From Collybia mongolica (lineage: Eukaryota > Basidiomycota > Agaricomycetes > Agaricales > Clitocybaceae): 64,000 nucleotides of DNA. The notes under the pieces were generated by a model. That model saw only the letters and a program-made list of their open reading frames with translations, did no database searches and was not told where the DNA came from. Shown here one piece after another: positions 1 to 10,428 of the stretch (position 1 is the first letter of the stretch; every line of letters begins with the position of its first letter). The translations under genes were made by a program, and so were the position numbers. The stretch is from assembly GCA_013420905.1 (NCBI GenBank), contig JAAXNY010000006.1:124001-188000 (forward strand), in the 5' to 3' direction.

Positions 1-865
1 CCAAAAATAGGGTATAATTGAGTCAAGTTTATTCATAGGTTCCAGCGCACCACTGAGCTGAAGGATATTTTCCTTGGCAAGACCACACCTGATTTATAAA
101 GCAGAGACGGCGCCGACGATTGCGAAACTCTGCGTTTCTGTGCAGGAGCCAGTTTTTTTGATCGGCTAACGGTTGGGCTCTTTTTCTTGTTCGTTGAATA
201 CCTTCCTCGCCGGTGGCATATAGGAACTAGGAAGCCGAGCTCCAGCGTCTGCGGTAAGTAACTTCATCAAATATCTCTCTCCATGGAAGAACACGCGGTT
301 TGATATTTCTCATTTGTTTATCCTGTTACAAAACATGCTTTTCCCTTAGCAGCCTACTTCGGTGAAGCGCCACTCTTTCTCCGCCTCCAAAAACCGCCTT
401 TGGATACAAAAGTCATCCAGGGGAATTCATGTGCACGGCAGCTTCTCAATTCAGGGTCTGTTCTGCAAAACCGATTATAATCACCATTGGTGTAGGTGGA
501 GAAACCAATGGGGTTGAGCTTGTGATGGAGATGATGTATTTTATTTTTAAAGTCTGGGGTATATAGGGAATAGATATCTTGCTGGGGTATATACACTGAT
601 CCGTTTTAGTTACAGATCCGATTCCAGTCTTGGCCGGAAACAATATGAAAATAGATCCCAGAGCCTCCCTAGGAGGCTAATTAAATATCAGGATGAGTCG
701 TAAAGGCGGTCCGATGCCGGAAATGGGGCGATCCGGCGATCCATAGCACAACGAAAAGAAGTAATTTTGGGGATGAGGGTTGGATAAGAACTGGCTTGAG
801 GGCAGGCTGTATAAGAAAAGAGAACTCACGTACCCAGTACTCGAAGGAAAAAATGCCATCAAGCA
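1..865. other. No gene recognised (left edge)
   Basis: I see only short overlapping frames with no recognisable protein, and no convincing chain of GT-AG exons. The stretch lies downstream of the kinase-like gene at 866-2110 (-), so part of it is probably that gene's 3' flank. Confidence 0.4.
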
Positions 866-2110
866 CTAGACTCGCCGCCGCTGTCTTTTTGTATCAAACA
901 AATCAGCTTGCATCCACGTCTTCACCAAATGCATCTCAGGCCTCTCCTGCGGATCCTGCTTCCAGCAGCTCTGCAGAACGTTCCATAGCGGATCTGTGAG
1001 CTTCGCACACACGGGCCTTCGTGGCCTGATCCTCTGCTTGACGTCGACCGTGACATGTATGGGGGAGCGGCGATGTGCAAACGGGTGGCGGCCACTGAGA
1101 ACCTGGTTCCATGCGGATTAATGTTCTGCGGTCTTGGCGGGGCGCGCTGTTAGTGGCAGCTCACCTCGAGAATGGTCATTCCGTAACTATACACATCGCT
1201 TTGCGATGACCTGTGGTTCATCTCGTCGTCGTCGTCGTCGTCATCGTCATCGCCGCCCACCACTTCTGGTGCCATCCAGCGCACGCTGAGGTGCCCGCTG
1301 CCGATGGTCATAAGTTCGCGGGAGAGAGGCATGCTACACACGGATACGTCGGACAGCAGAGGTACCCCCTCGTCCGAGATGAGGATATTTGCCTAGGGGA
1401 GGCACTGTTCAGCATGTTTTTAGAGGTGAGAGTGAAAAGAAGAGACATACACCTCGAACGCCACCATGTATGACGGGTGGCGTTAGGTTGTGCATGAAGG
1501 CTAGGCCGTCTGCTACACAAAAAAGCTTCATTCGTCGCATCAGAAAATCATGAAAGGGCAAGGAGATGCAGAGAAATGTGCTTTACCATAGAGAGTGGGT
1601 CTTTGTCAGGTTTCTGCTTGAGGTACTTATTGATATTCCCGTATGCGTACAATGGCTGCACAAGCGATGGCACGTCCCCGAACCCAGACATCACACCGAA
1701 GAACGGTGCAATGTACGGATGCGAGGAGGCGCGCCTCCACCTGTCGAGCTCATATGACAATTGCTATGAGCCCTGTCAACCTTTTTGGATTATGTTTTTC
1801 GAAGGAAATAGACAGACCTTGGTAAACTTCTCTTTGCAATACACCTGCACAGGTACGCCACGCCACACCTTCACGGCGATTGGGCATGCGTTGATCTTCC
1901 CTTGTAGTGTCGACGTCCTTGGGCGGTGTGCGAGATACCATTCGTCCATGACGGGGACAAATTCGTTATCGTCCATCACGTGGGCACGACAATGTGCTAG
2001 TAGTGCTTTCCCCTGGGGATTATCAGTGGGTTAGATCTAGGGACGACGGGTGGGAGAAATATGGAGCAGCTTACAGGGTGGTTCTGAACCCATCGTGTCA
2101 GGATAGTCAT
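866..2110 (-). pseudogene. Degenerate protein kinase (pseudokinase), multi-exon
   Basis: Read leftward from MTILTRW at 2110, at least six exons with short GT-AG introns give a kinase fold. They hold a VKVWR strand (the usual VAVK lysine, near 1880), an N-lobe piece HPYIAPFFGVMSGFG (near 1690), a catalytic-loop piece IHGGVRG joined to ANILISDEG, then VRWMAPEV, SDVYSYGMTILE and a C-lobe end DPLWNVLQSCWKQDPQERP, stopping at 866. The order is that of TKL-like mushroom kinases. The loop reads HGG where an active enzyme has HRD or HGD, and DFG is replaced by SDEG, so phosphotransfer is unlikely. A run of nine Asp follows the MAPEV motif. The paralogue at 38592-39764 (+) shares the same losses. It could be an expressed pseudokinase or a decaying gene; this copy has no stop codon that I can see inside its inferred exons. 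Confidence 0.7.
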
Positions 2111-2317
2111 GATATATAGAGAGCGCAAGGTCTTGATGATGAACGTGGAGCGGGGTGGGGGTGGGGTCTTATACCTGGGGGACACAAGCAAGGAGAGGGA
2201 GAGGAAAGGGGATTATGATGGTACGAGTAGCGAGTCAGGTCTAACATGATTCAACCATGATATTCGTTAGGATAGGGGAACTAGGGGAACGGTGGCTGTG
2301 TGGCGGGGCTGGTGCAA

Positions 2318-2341
2318 GGGGGCACCGGGATTCGAACCCGG
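2318..2341 (-). other. Isolated tRNA T-arm / pol III B-box-like sequence
   Basis: On the minus strand a 17-base arm (CCGGG stem, TTCGAAT loop, CCCGG stem) matches a tRNA T-arm, contains the B-box consensus GGTTCGAATCC, and is followed by TGCCCCC like an acceptor strand. I find no pairing 5' acceptor strand and no anticodon arm upstream, so this is not an intact tRNA gene. It may be a tRNA remnant or the head of a SINE-like repeat. Confidence 0.4.
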
Positions 2342-2537
2342 AACCCGGGGTAGGGTCAAACTCAGCTTAAAAATATTTTCTAAAAATACTTCGAAATCTA
2401 TTTTTAATGCATAGCAACAACGTCGGGACACATCTCAGAGTCGGGACAGACAACGAGCTTCGTTCGAAGCACTAGATAGTAGAGAACAAATGTATTTCGT
2501 TCAGATTTCCTACCAATTACGAAGGAAAACCCGTCGA

Positions 2538-3971
2538 ATGGTGAAAGGAAAGGTATGAGTCTTGGATTCAATGAATTAACTTAAGCGAGTTCACTCACCA
2601 AGGCAGACGAAGGCAAAGGAGAAACTCAAGTTCGATGATTCTACGACGGTGGTTTGCCCATCCTGTGGTGAAGATGTGCGCGTTGGAACTGCTGGACCTG
2701 CTGGCCTTGCACAACATGAAGGAAAGGGGCCATGTCGTAAAGCTCAAGCCAAGAAAAACCAGCAAAAAAAGACCAGAACACTGTTCGACGTTGGTCTAAA
2801 GAAGGCTAGAGATGTCCTGGCTAGCGTGTCACCCACAGGAGGTTCGTCTTCGAGGAACAGCTTGAAGGGGCCACCCCCGATTGTAGTTGGTCAGACGCAC
2901 CACCAAATACAAGAACATGATCATGAGGTGGAACCAGGAGGTTGGCAAGCGCGTCGGGGATGTAAACGAGGATGGGAGTTGATGACTGAATTGAAAGAAG
3001 CAGAAGATCGAATGGGTTTGACGATACCACTTGGGAAGGAAGGTGATGAAATATCGTCCTATAGTGTTGAGCGAGCGATGGGCGAATGCATGGGCAGGTA
3101 CAAGGATGCGATCCGGGAGCTCATAAACCCCGGACTAGACCGGTTTCTGGGGTTTGGAAGACCCGCGAGCGAGATTCAATCCTTGCTTCGTCGGGGAAAC
3201 ATGGGTATGACAGGTTTTCGGGGTTATCTGACCCACCTTATCGAAGAGGGCGGAGTGGGAGGAGTTATGCTGGAGGGTAAGGTGGAAAGGCTGATTGATG
3301 CCATAAACAAGACGTACGTCCTCTTGCCAGCACTGCGAAGAGACATTAATAACGTACCAGAACAGAATATCAAACGAGGACTCACCAACCACGCCACGAC
3401 TCAAAGAAGGGACCGCAGCTAACCCCGTTGTTGTCGACTCGATTACTCCGACCAAAACGGCCACATCTGCCTCGGTGGCATTCGACGGCAGTTCGGTGAT
3501 GTCTTCGGGCGTTCCCTGTACAGGGATCCTCCTTTTGCTGGCTGCAGGAGTCAGTCCATATTCCGCCTACCCCTTCAAGCTGCACGACATCTTTTCTCTT
3601 CCCTGGGATATCCACATATTAAACAACCAAATGTGGCTCCAGTCCACTCACTGCACAGGTAGCGGTAGCACCAACAAAGACGCGTGTCGTCCTTGCCGCA
3701 AACTTCTCTTGAACACCATTCTCGAAGGAATCAAAGATCGGATCGAAAAGGGTGTCCATGAGAACACGCCACTTGCGTTCCAACCAATCGAAAGTCTCAT
3801 TGAATTGCTGAGACGCAAAAATCAGGCCCTGGATACTCTTCGATTTACAAAACTCACCATGGCTCGCAAGATAATTGCTCGGGCAAAAACACTGGATGCG
3901 TACAAGAAGTTCCTCATGGCGCTCGCAGACGGAAATGTTAATCGAATCGATGCCTTAATCAGGGCAGGGTT
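2538..3971 (+). pseudogene. 5' part of a mushroom-family zinc-finger gene, split by nested retroelements
   Basis: A start at 2538 (MVKGK), a short intron, and then TKAKEKLKFDDSTTVVCPSC give a basic head and a CCHC-type finger (CPSC, then H-x5-C). The next recognisable blocks are VPCTG at about 3515 and the stretch from about 3650, with DACRPC, an EGI-x-RIEKGVHENTP block and KFLMALADGNVNRIDALIRAG, ending at 3971. The frame changes between 3400 and 3480, which may be an intron or a frameshift. I recognise the order of blocks as a large (about 1,000-residue) uncharacterised Agaricomycete family; this comes from memory, not a search. At 3972 the reading frame meets the LTR of a copia element; the gene resumes at 29819. 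The molecular function is unknown; the fingers suggest nucleic-acid binding. Confidence 0.6.
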
Positions 3972-4231
3972 TGTTGGATTGACAAGGGTGCCGACGCCCG
4001 AACGCCAAGCCGCGCGCGAGGTCATACCATGCGCATGTCACCTTTTCTATTTCATATTTGTACTGTACAACCTTTACCCTCGTTCCGTATAGTCCCTGCT
4101 AGTCCCGTTATCTCCCTACAACCCCTATTCCTTTTCACAGAAATACCTGTTAGTTTTCATCCTCTCACCTCAGCTGTTGCCTTCGCTCTCGCGCGCACAT
4201 CTGAGACTTACTTTGTGTCTAGATCCTTACA
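3972..4231 (+). repeat. Copia LTR, 260 bp, inverted relative to its neighbour
   Basis: This is a complete LTR running TGTTGG to CCTTACA, the same 260-bp sequence as the LTR at 4232-4491 but in the opposite orientation. The two abut with no spacer, forming a palindrome of about 520 bp. The left host flank is the coding frame of the zinc-finger gene. Confidence 0.85.
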
Positions 4232-4491
4232 TTCTAGGATCTAGACACAAAGTAAGTCTCAGATGTGCGCGCGAGAGCGAAGGCAACAGCTGAGGTGAGA
4301 GGATGAAAACTAACAGGTATTTCTGTGAAAAGGAATAGGGGTTGTAGGGAGATAACGGGACTAGCAGGGACTATACGGAACGAGGGTAAAGGTTGTACAG
4401 TACAAATATGAAATAGAAAAGGTGACATGCGCATGGTATGACCTCGCGCGCGGCTTGGCGTTCGGGCGTCGGCACCCTTGTCAATCCAACA
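4232..4491 (-). repeat. 3' LTR of the copia element
   Basis: This 260-bp LTR ends in CCAACA at 4491. Read on the plus strand it starts TTCTAGGATC where the element's other LTR starts TGTAAGGATC, so the terminal dinucleotide and two further bases at the palindrome centre are changed. Read leftward it follows directly on the RNase H end of the copia pol. Confidence 0.85.
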
Positions 4492-4492
4492 C

Positions 4493-6446
4493 TGCCCCTC
4501 AAGGTGACAAGAGCCCGAGTTGTGACGTGAAGTGCTTGACTTTGGCAGACGGCGGGGCTTTGGTGAGAGTATTGGCACCATGTCTTCGGTGGGGCAATAG
4601 ATGAGACGAAGGGAGCCACGTTCGACAATCCAGCGGATGAAATGAAAACAAACGTCGATGTGTTTAGTGCGGGCGTGGAATTGGTGATCGCGTGCCAGCG
4701 CAATGGCAGACTGATTGTCCGAAAATAGCGTGGTAGGGTCAAGGTCGGACGGGAATAACTGGGCGATAAGGGATCGAAGCCACAAGGCTTCTTTGGCAGA
4801 GTGGGTGAGTGCAACGTATTCGCTCTCTGTTGTTGACAACGAGACAATTTCCTGTCGTTTAGCACTCCACAAAACGGCGCCACCGTGAAGCAAGAAAGCA
4901 TACCCAGAGATGGCATGACGGTCTTTGGCCATGCTGCCGTCAGCATCCGCATAGCCAGTTAAGTCACGGTTCCCACATCCGAACGACAACCATAAGTTGA
5001 CGGTCCCTTTCAGGTAGCGAAAAATTCGCTTGACTGCTTCCCAATGCGCAGGACCAGGTTTCGTTGCGAAACGAGAGACCGTCTGGACAGCAAACGAAAT
5101 GTCCGGGCACGTGCCGAGGGAGGCGTACATGAGTGAGCCAACAGCCTCATGGTACGGGACGTCGCGCATCTGTGCGAATTCGGCGGTGGTGGATGGGGAT
5201 TGGGACAAGGAAAGGCGGGTGGTGGTTTCCATGGGGGTGGACACGGGTTTCAGCTCATGAAGCCCGTAATGGCGCAAGATAGAGTCAATATACGAGCGCT
5301 GGGAAAGGTGGATGGAGCGGGCTTCGCAGTCGTGGTGGATTTCGATGCCCAAGAGCCAGTGGAGCTCGCCGAGGTCAGTAATCTCGACATGCGTCTTCAT
5401 TTGCTCCTTGAAGTTGACGATAAGGTCCATAGACGACGTGGCAATCGTGCAGTCGTCAACGTGAACCAAGACAATGATTTTCGACTCCCCATCATGGCGA
5501 AAAAACACAGCCTGGTCGACATCGCACTGGGAGAAGCCCATCTTGTCGACCATGATGTCGACGAGCTTCTGGTACCAACGACGGCCAGACTGCTTCAGTC
5601 CATAGAGAGTTTTGACAAGGCCGCAGACCTTGCCAGAGGAGTCGGGCGCATGATAGCCAGGGGGCTGGCGCATGTAAATTTTCTCATTGTCGGTAAGTTC
5701 TCCATTGAGATATGCGCCCTTGATATCGATCTGATGGATATCCCAGTCAAGGGCAGCAGCTTCGGCAAGGGTGGTGCGGATTGATGCGAGTTTGGCAACA
5801 GGTGCAAAGGTGTCGAAGTAGTCGATGCCCGGGACCTGTGAGAAACCCTGCGCGATGAGGCGAGCCTTGTAGCGCACAACGTTCCCGGCGGCGTCCTTCT
5901 TCGCACGGAAAACCCACTTCGAACCTACAATGTTTGCATCCGTGGGCGGGTCAACAAGTCTCCAGGTTCCGGCCTCCTTGAGTAGTGCGAGCTCCTTGTG
6001 GATGGCTTTCTCCCACAATGGCCAGTCAGGGCGACGCTTCGCCTCAGCCAACGACCTAGGCTCTAAAGCCTCAGCCTCACTGATCTCGGCGGCCATCGCG
6101 TACTCCTCGATGAAGTCAGCCGTCATCATCCAGTTTGCGGTACCCTCCCCCTCAAGCGTAGTGTTCTCGGGGACGGTGGGCATAGGTACACCGTGAGCAA
6201 TGACAGGATCAGACGGACGTGCTGAAGTTACGCTGTGTCCGTCAATGATGGCCTGAACACGGGCGCTAGGGCGGCGCTCACGAGGGGGGCGGACAACTTC
6301 ATCGATAGGTGGAGGAGCAAGGGTGGATGGACCGGGGGTAGAGGCAGGAGTTGAAACGGATGGGGCATGGCAAACGGCACGGCAGAACTAGTATCCTCCC
6401 CCTCGGGACGTTCTGCGGATGCCCTAGTCTTGTCGTAGTAGACATT
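4493..6446 (-). pseudogene. Copia pol: reverse transcriptase and RNase H
   Basis: The long frame 4234-6183 holds the copia RT core: WPLWEKAIHKEL at its start, GSKWVFRAK, KARLIAQGFSQ, DIKGAYLNGEL, the catalytic VHVDD, and LKPVSTPM. RNase H follows with DADGSMAKDRHAISGYAF, TTESEYVAL and TKHIDV. After YCPTEDMV the frame slips near 4570: the expected ANTLTK and VKHFTSQLGLL tail lies in another frame, and the open frame instead runs on into the LTR. A second slip near 6360 separates it from the upstream integrase frame. It is broken in at least two places. Confidence 0.85.
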
Positions 6447-7601
6447 TCATTCAACGGTGACGGATCGAGTGTCTGGCCAGTAGATCCGGAAGCCGTTGCT
6501 CCGATCATCGACACCTATCCAGCGACCCTCGTGAACACGCCCTCCCAGCTTATCACCCTTCTCCACATGCACCCACACCTTTTCACCCCACTTGCAAACT
6601 TCCCGAAGGTCAGGTTTGCACTTGAAGAGAGCCTCGTATGGAGTCATCCCTTCCACGGCCTTTGTTGCAGTGCAATTCATCAACCAAACGACGTACTGCG
6701 CAGCTTCCCCCCATAAAAACTTTGGGAGGCCACTGGCATGTAACAGGGCACGAATTTGTTCGACAATGGTGCGATTGCGACGCTCTGCGACACCGTTATG
6801 CTGTGGGGTGTCGTGGACGGTTAACTTCCGGGTGGTGCCGCGTTCCTTGAGGTGGACGACAAAGGCCCTGCCCATGTATTCACTGCCATGGTCAGAGTGC
6901 AAGGTTTTGATGCGCACGCCGAGGGCTGTTTCACACCATGCCTCGAAGTCCTTGTAGGACTGGAAGGTTTCAGCCTTCTTGCAAAGAAGGTTGAGATGGG
7001 TCCAGCGAGTGTGGTTGTCCACAAATGTCACGTAGTAGAGTCTTCCGCCCTTCGTAGCAACTGGCGCAGGCCCCCATAAGTCTGAGTGGACCTTGCCTCC
7101 GAATTTTGTTGCCCGCTCGCCTGTGCGAGCCTTGCAAACAGGCTTCCTGGTTGCTTTGGCATAGACACACGACTCACAGAAGACCGGATCACCACTAGGA
7201 GAGGTTTCGAGATGCATGCCAGTCACGAAACCTTGATCAACTAGTTTCTTCGTGACCTCGGGAGTTATATGGCCCATACGCCAATGGAACTGGTTGAGGC
7301 TGATTGCCTCAACCGCGGCATTAGCCTCTTCGGGTTCATGCTGAACCCGATACAGGCCGCGTTGGGTCTTTGCGACCTCGCCAACTTGATTCCCATCAGG
7401 AGCGTGAATCACGCACTTCCCGCCTCCGAAGGTGGCAGAGAAACCGTTGTCATCAAGACGGCCGACAGATACAAGGGTGTAGCCCACCTCGGGGGAATAC
7501 AACACCTCAGTGAGCCTGAGCTGGGAGACATCAGCACCGTTAGGGACGTCGATCACCATCTCCCCCTTGCCAATAGCATTAAACTTTTGCTTGTTGGTAG
7601 C
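6447..7601 (-). pseudogene. Copia pol: GAG-pre-integrase and integrase
   Basis: This is the same frame as gag/protease, separated only by a TGA at 7602-7604. It contains the zinc-binding HWRMGH and CESCVYAK pair of the GAG-pre-integrase domain, then the integrase core with HSDLWGP (first Asp), HSDHGSEY (second Asp) and HNGVAERRNRT (Glu), so the DDE triad is intact. It ends at a TGA at 6447 followed in frame by NVYYDKTRASAERPEG, where the family usually has a residue, so the stop is a mutation and not the true end. Confidence 0.85.
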
Positions 7602-9026
7602 TCAAAAAGGCCTTGGAGTAATCGTGGTATAATTCTCGAAGGCGTCTTGGTACGGGGACATGTGATGGGAACACCCTGAGTCATACACTTTGACACGAGG
7701 GGCATCTTCGGTGTTGTTGCCAGCATTGACATTTGCTGCAACATCCTCTGTGGCTACATCCGAGTCTGAGTCAACACCAGCGAGTGAGCTAATCTCACTC
7801 CAGCCGGCCTCAGATAACTCCTCAGAGTCCCTGCCACGATCCAATATGATTTCCCTGGGCGCTTCCCCAGCATGGGGTGGCCCACCATCACCTTCGTCAT
7901 CACTGTCCCAGTCTGAATCGGACAATGCGTACAATTCAGGCATTTGCCCATCGGACTCGTCCTCGGAGTCAGATACAGGCTGTAATTCGGGCATTGACCC
8001 GTCCGTATCCCAGCCGGACAAGTCTGTCAATGCCGTTGACACGGAGTCGCAGTCCGAGTCGGATTCCATTGCGAAGGCACAATCCTTGCTATCGGAACCA
8101 GAGTCCTCAATGGCGGCATTAGCAGAGCCGCTCGCTTTCGAAGGACCCTTCTTGTCACCACTGGACGACTTCGCGGGCTTGGTGCACTTGTCCCGGAAGT
8201 GTCCTTTGTCACCACAATTCCAACATTCCCCACGCAGCCGTCTCGAGGGATTACGGCTCCTCCCTGACGAGACAGATAAAGCCTCGTCTTTGGCTTTCGA
8301 CTTCGAGCTTCCAGCACAGTGCGATTCACGTTGAGTGATAATGCGTTCGGACTCCTTGACGATCAGAGTGATCAAGATGTTGGGGTGTATGGCTTTTATA
8401 GTGTGGCTTCCGTCGAGAGGGATTCGGGAAACGGCTAAGAGCTGGGCAGCAAATCGAGAGAGATGCTGGGGTAGGGAGTTGATGATAGTGGAACGGTAGT
8501 CTTCGACACTAATAGTGACACCATAAGTAGTGAGCTTCTCCTTTTCGGTGTGTAATGATTCCATGAAAGCACGAACGTTGCCCTTATCAGGGCACTTCAT
8601 ATTCAGGAACTTTGTCTTCAAGTCTGTCTGTGTATAGACTCCCTTCTCGGTGTACTCAGTAACAATGGCATCCCAACGGTCCTTGACGAGAGCTTTGCCA
8701 TGGATGAGGATCAACGTAGAGTCAGGGATTTTCTGAGTAAGGAGGGATTTCACAATACGCTCGTTCTTGGTCCACAAGGCATGAGCAGCTGTCTTGTCAT
8801 CCGACGGAGATGATGTCAATGTGGGGCGCAGTGACGTGCCATCGAAATGGCCCCAGTACCCCTTAGCCTCAAGAGCATCCTTGAACCGCATATTGAACAC
8901 AGTCCAGTTCAGCCCAGTAGCTTCGAGCTTGGGTACGGTGGAAGGAAGAACATCGGTGGTGAGGGAATGCGAAGAAGATGACATGGTTACGATAGGAGAT
9001 GAGATAGTAGCAGTGTCGGGGCCCAT
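7602..9026 (-). pseudogene. Copia gag and start of protease
   Basis: The first ATG inside the LTR is at 9026 (MGPDTATISS) and overlaps the primer-binding site. The capsid-like region is of the UBN2/Retrotran_gag type (about residues 30-250), followed by a CCHC zinc knuckle CWNCGDKGHFRDKC, an Asp/Ser-rich acidic linker, and the protease active site VYDSGCSHHMS. It stops at TGA 7602-7604; the frame continues without a shift into ATNKQKFNAIGKGEM. The stop fits a CGA-to-TGA change. Confidence 0.8.
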
Positions 9027-9030
9027 AACC

Positions 9031-9342
9031 TGTAAGGATCTAGACACGAAGTAAGTCTCAGATGTGCGCACGAGAGCGAAGGCAACAGCTGATGTATATT
9101 TACCTAGACACAAAGTAAGTCTAGGAATGGGTCAAGTAAGTAACAAGAACTGTAAGTAATGTAAAGGGGAATATTCACCTCAGATGTGCGCGCGAGAGTG
9201 AAGGCAACAGCTGAGGTGAGAGGACGAAAACTAACAGGTATTTCTGTGAAAAGGAATAGGGGTTGTAGGGAGATAACGGGACTAGCAGGGACTATACGGA
9301 ACGAGGGTAAAGGTTGTACAGTACGAATATGAAATAGAAAAG
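9031..9342 (-). repeat. Copia 5' LTR, inner part, with internal duplication
   Basis: It begins TGTAAGGATCTAGACAC at 9031 and runs to the chromovirus target site AAAAG (9338-9342); the rest lies at 29749-29818. Together they make 382 bp, 122 bp more than the 3' LTR. The excess is an imperfect repeat of the terminal block (GTAAGTCT through GGCAACAGCTGA occurs twice) separated by unrelated sequence at about 9093-9175. Confidence 0.75.
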
Positions 9343-9904
9343 TGTAAGGGCAACTCCGCTGGGTTACTGAGTTGTGCAGAGTCTGACGACGATTACCGAG
9401 TGACGGAGGTCGGGGTCGGGAATTCTAACTCGGAGCTGGTGGAGGGGATCCTAAGTTGATGTATTCACTTGTACGACATATGTACTACTCACCTGGTGGA
9501 GGGGATCCTAAGAGAATTCTCTAAGGGTCCTCCAGCCAGGTGTACAGGCTATATATGATGTTCCTACATTAACTACACGTTCCCGGGATGGTACGAGGGC
9601 ACGCGTTGTCGGTAAAGGATCATGTGGGCGCGCCGCAGTGATCCCGACAAGCCGCGCCCGCGTCCGCGTTTGGAAACGTCTAACGAGAGTCGGTAAAGGG
9701 AGCGGGGTGGTAACGAGTGTGGTGTGAGTGAGTGGGTGAGTCGGGTTTGACTCGGGTTGTTGTTGGTAACGACTTGTTGGTAAAGTAGTTGGTGACTACA
9801 GTCAGGAATGGGGATCGGGAATGGGGAGCATTCCCGAATGTTTGTATGGTCGGGAATGTTGTCGGAAAATGGAAAACGGAGTCGGTAAGGGTGTTCCCCT
9901 TACA
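9343..9904 (-). repeat. Chromovirus 3' LTR (562 bp)
   Basis: It is identical in length to the copy at 29182-29743 and differs from it at 17 sites, all CpG versus TpG or CpA. It contains the perfect 12-bp palindrome AGAGAATTCTCT at 9511-9522 and a TATATA motif on the minus strand near 9550. Confidence 0.95.
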
Positions 9905-9942
9905 TTACCCCCCCTCTAGGATTGCGCGACCTCGCGCAATGG

Positions 9943-10428
9943 TCAGAAAGGGATAGAATCGAATTGGGCACGCGGGAGTCGTCGGGGCGCTTGAGGATTT
10001 GCCCTGTGGAACTCGCTGACCAGTTCATCTGCATGAACATTCTTGGCGGGTTCCCAGGAGTTGTGTTTGTACCCGTACCCCTTCCAGGATACCAGGTAGT
10101 ACAACTTTCCTCTGCTAACCCGACTATCCCGTATATCTCCCACTTCGTATTCCTCCTCTCCGTCCACTAACACGGGCGGCGGAACGGTTGTCAGGCATCT
10201 TCCGGGAATTGGGTCAGCGGGCGCAGGAAGTAGTTTCACCACATGGAACACCAGGTGGATGCGCGACATGGACCTTGGAAGTTTCAGTCGGTACGCGTGT
10301 GTACCTATCCGCTCTGTGATCGGGTAAGGTCCTACATAGCGGTGGGCTAGTTTCCGCGTTGGCCGACTGATGGGAATGTCCGTTGAGTCTAGGTACATCA
10401 GATCACCGACCTGATATTTGGGCGTTGG
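9943..10428 (-). pseudogene. Chromovirus integrase tail and chromodomain
   Basis: It is in frame with the RT-integrase frame and separated from it only by TGA 10429-10431. It contains the GPY/F-like HRYVGPYPI block, SRIHLVFHVVKL, and a chromodomain (EYEVGDIRDSR, LYYLVSWKGYG, NSWEPAKNV). In chromoviruses this domain steers integration to modified chromatin. The upstream stop would remove it from the polyprotein. Confidence 0.85.

Noticed and set aside
1213..1473. Plus-strand open frame with a Val/Ile run
   Set aside because: It is the complement of the kinase-like exon with the polyaspartate run; the minus-strand motifs are far stronger.
5149..5784. 211-codon plus-strand frame
   Set aside because: It lies antisense to the copia RT, which has all of its catalytic motifs on the minus strand.
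7690..8334. Ser-rich plus-strand frame of 214 codons
   Set aside because: It mirrors the acidic linker of copia gag; the Ser/Pro bias follows from the complement.
9343..9904. RIP (repeat-induced point mutation) as the cause of LTR changes
   Set aside because: Ascomycete RIP acts mainly on CpA; the changes here are all in CpG, which fits methylation decay better.
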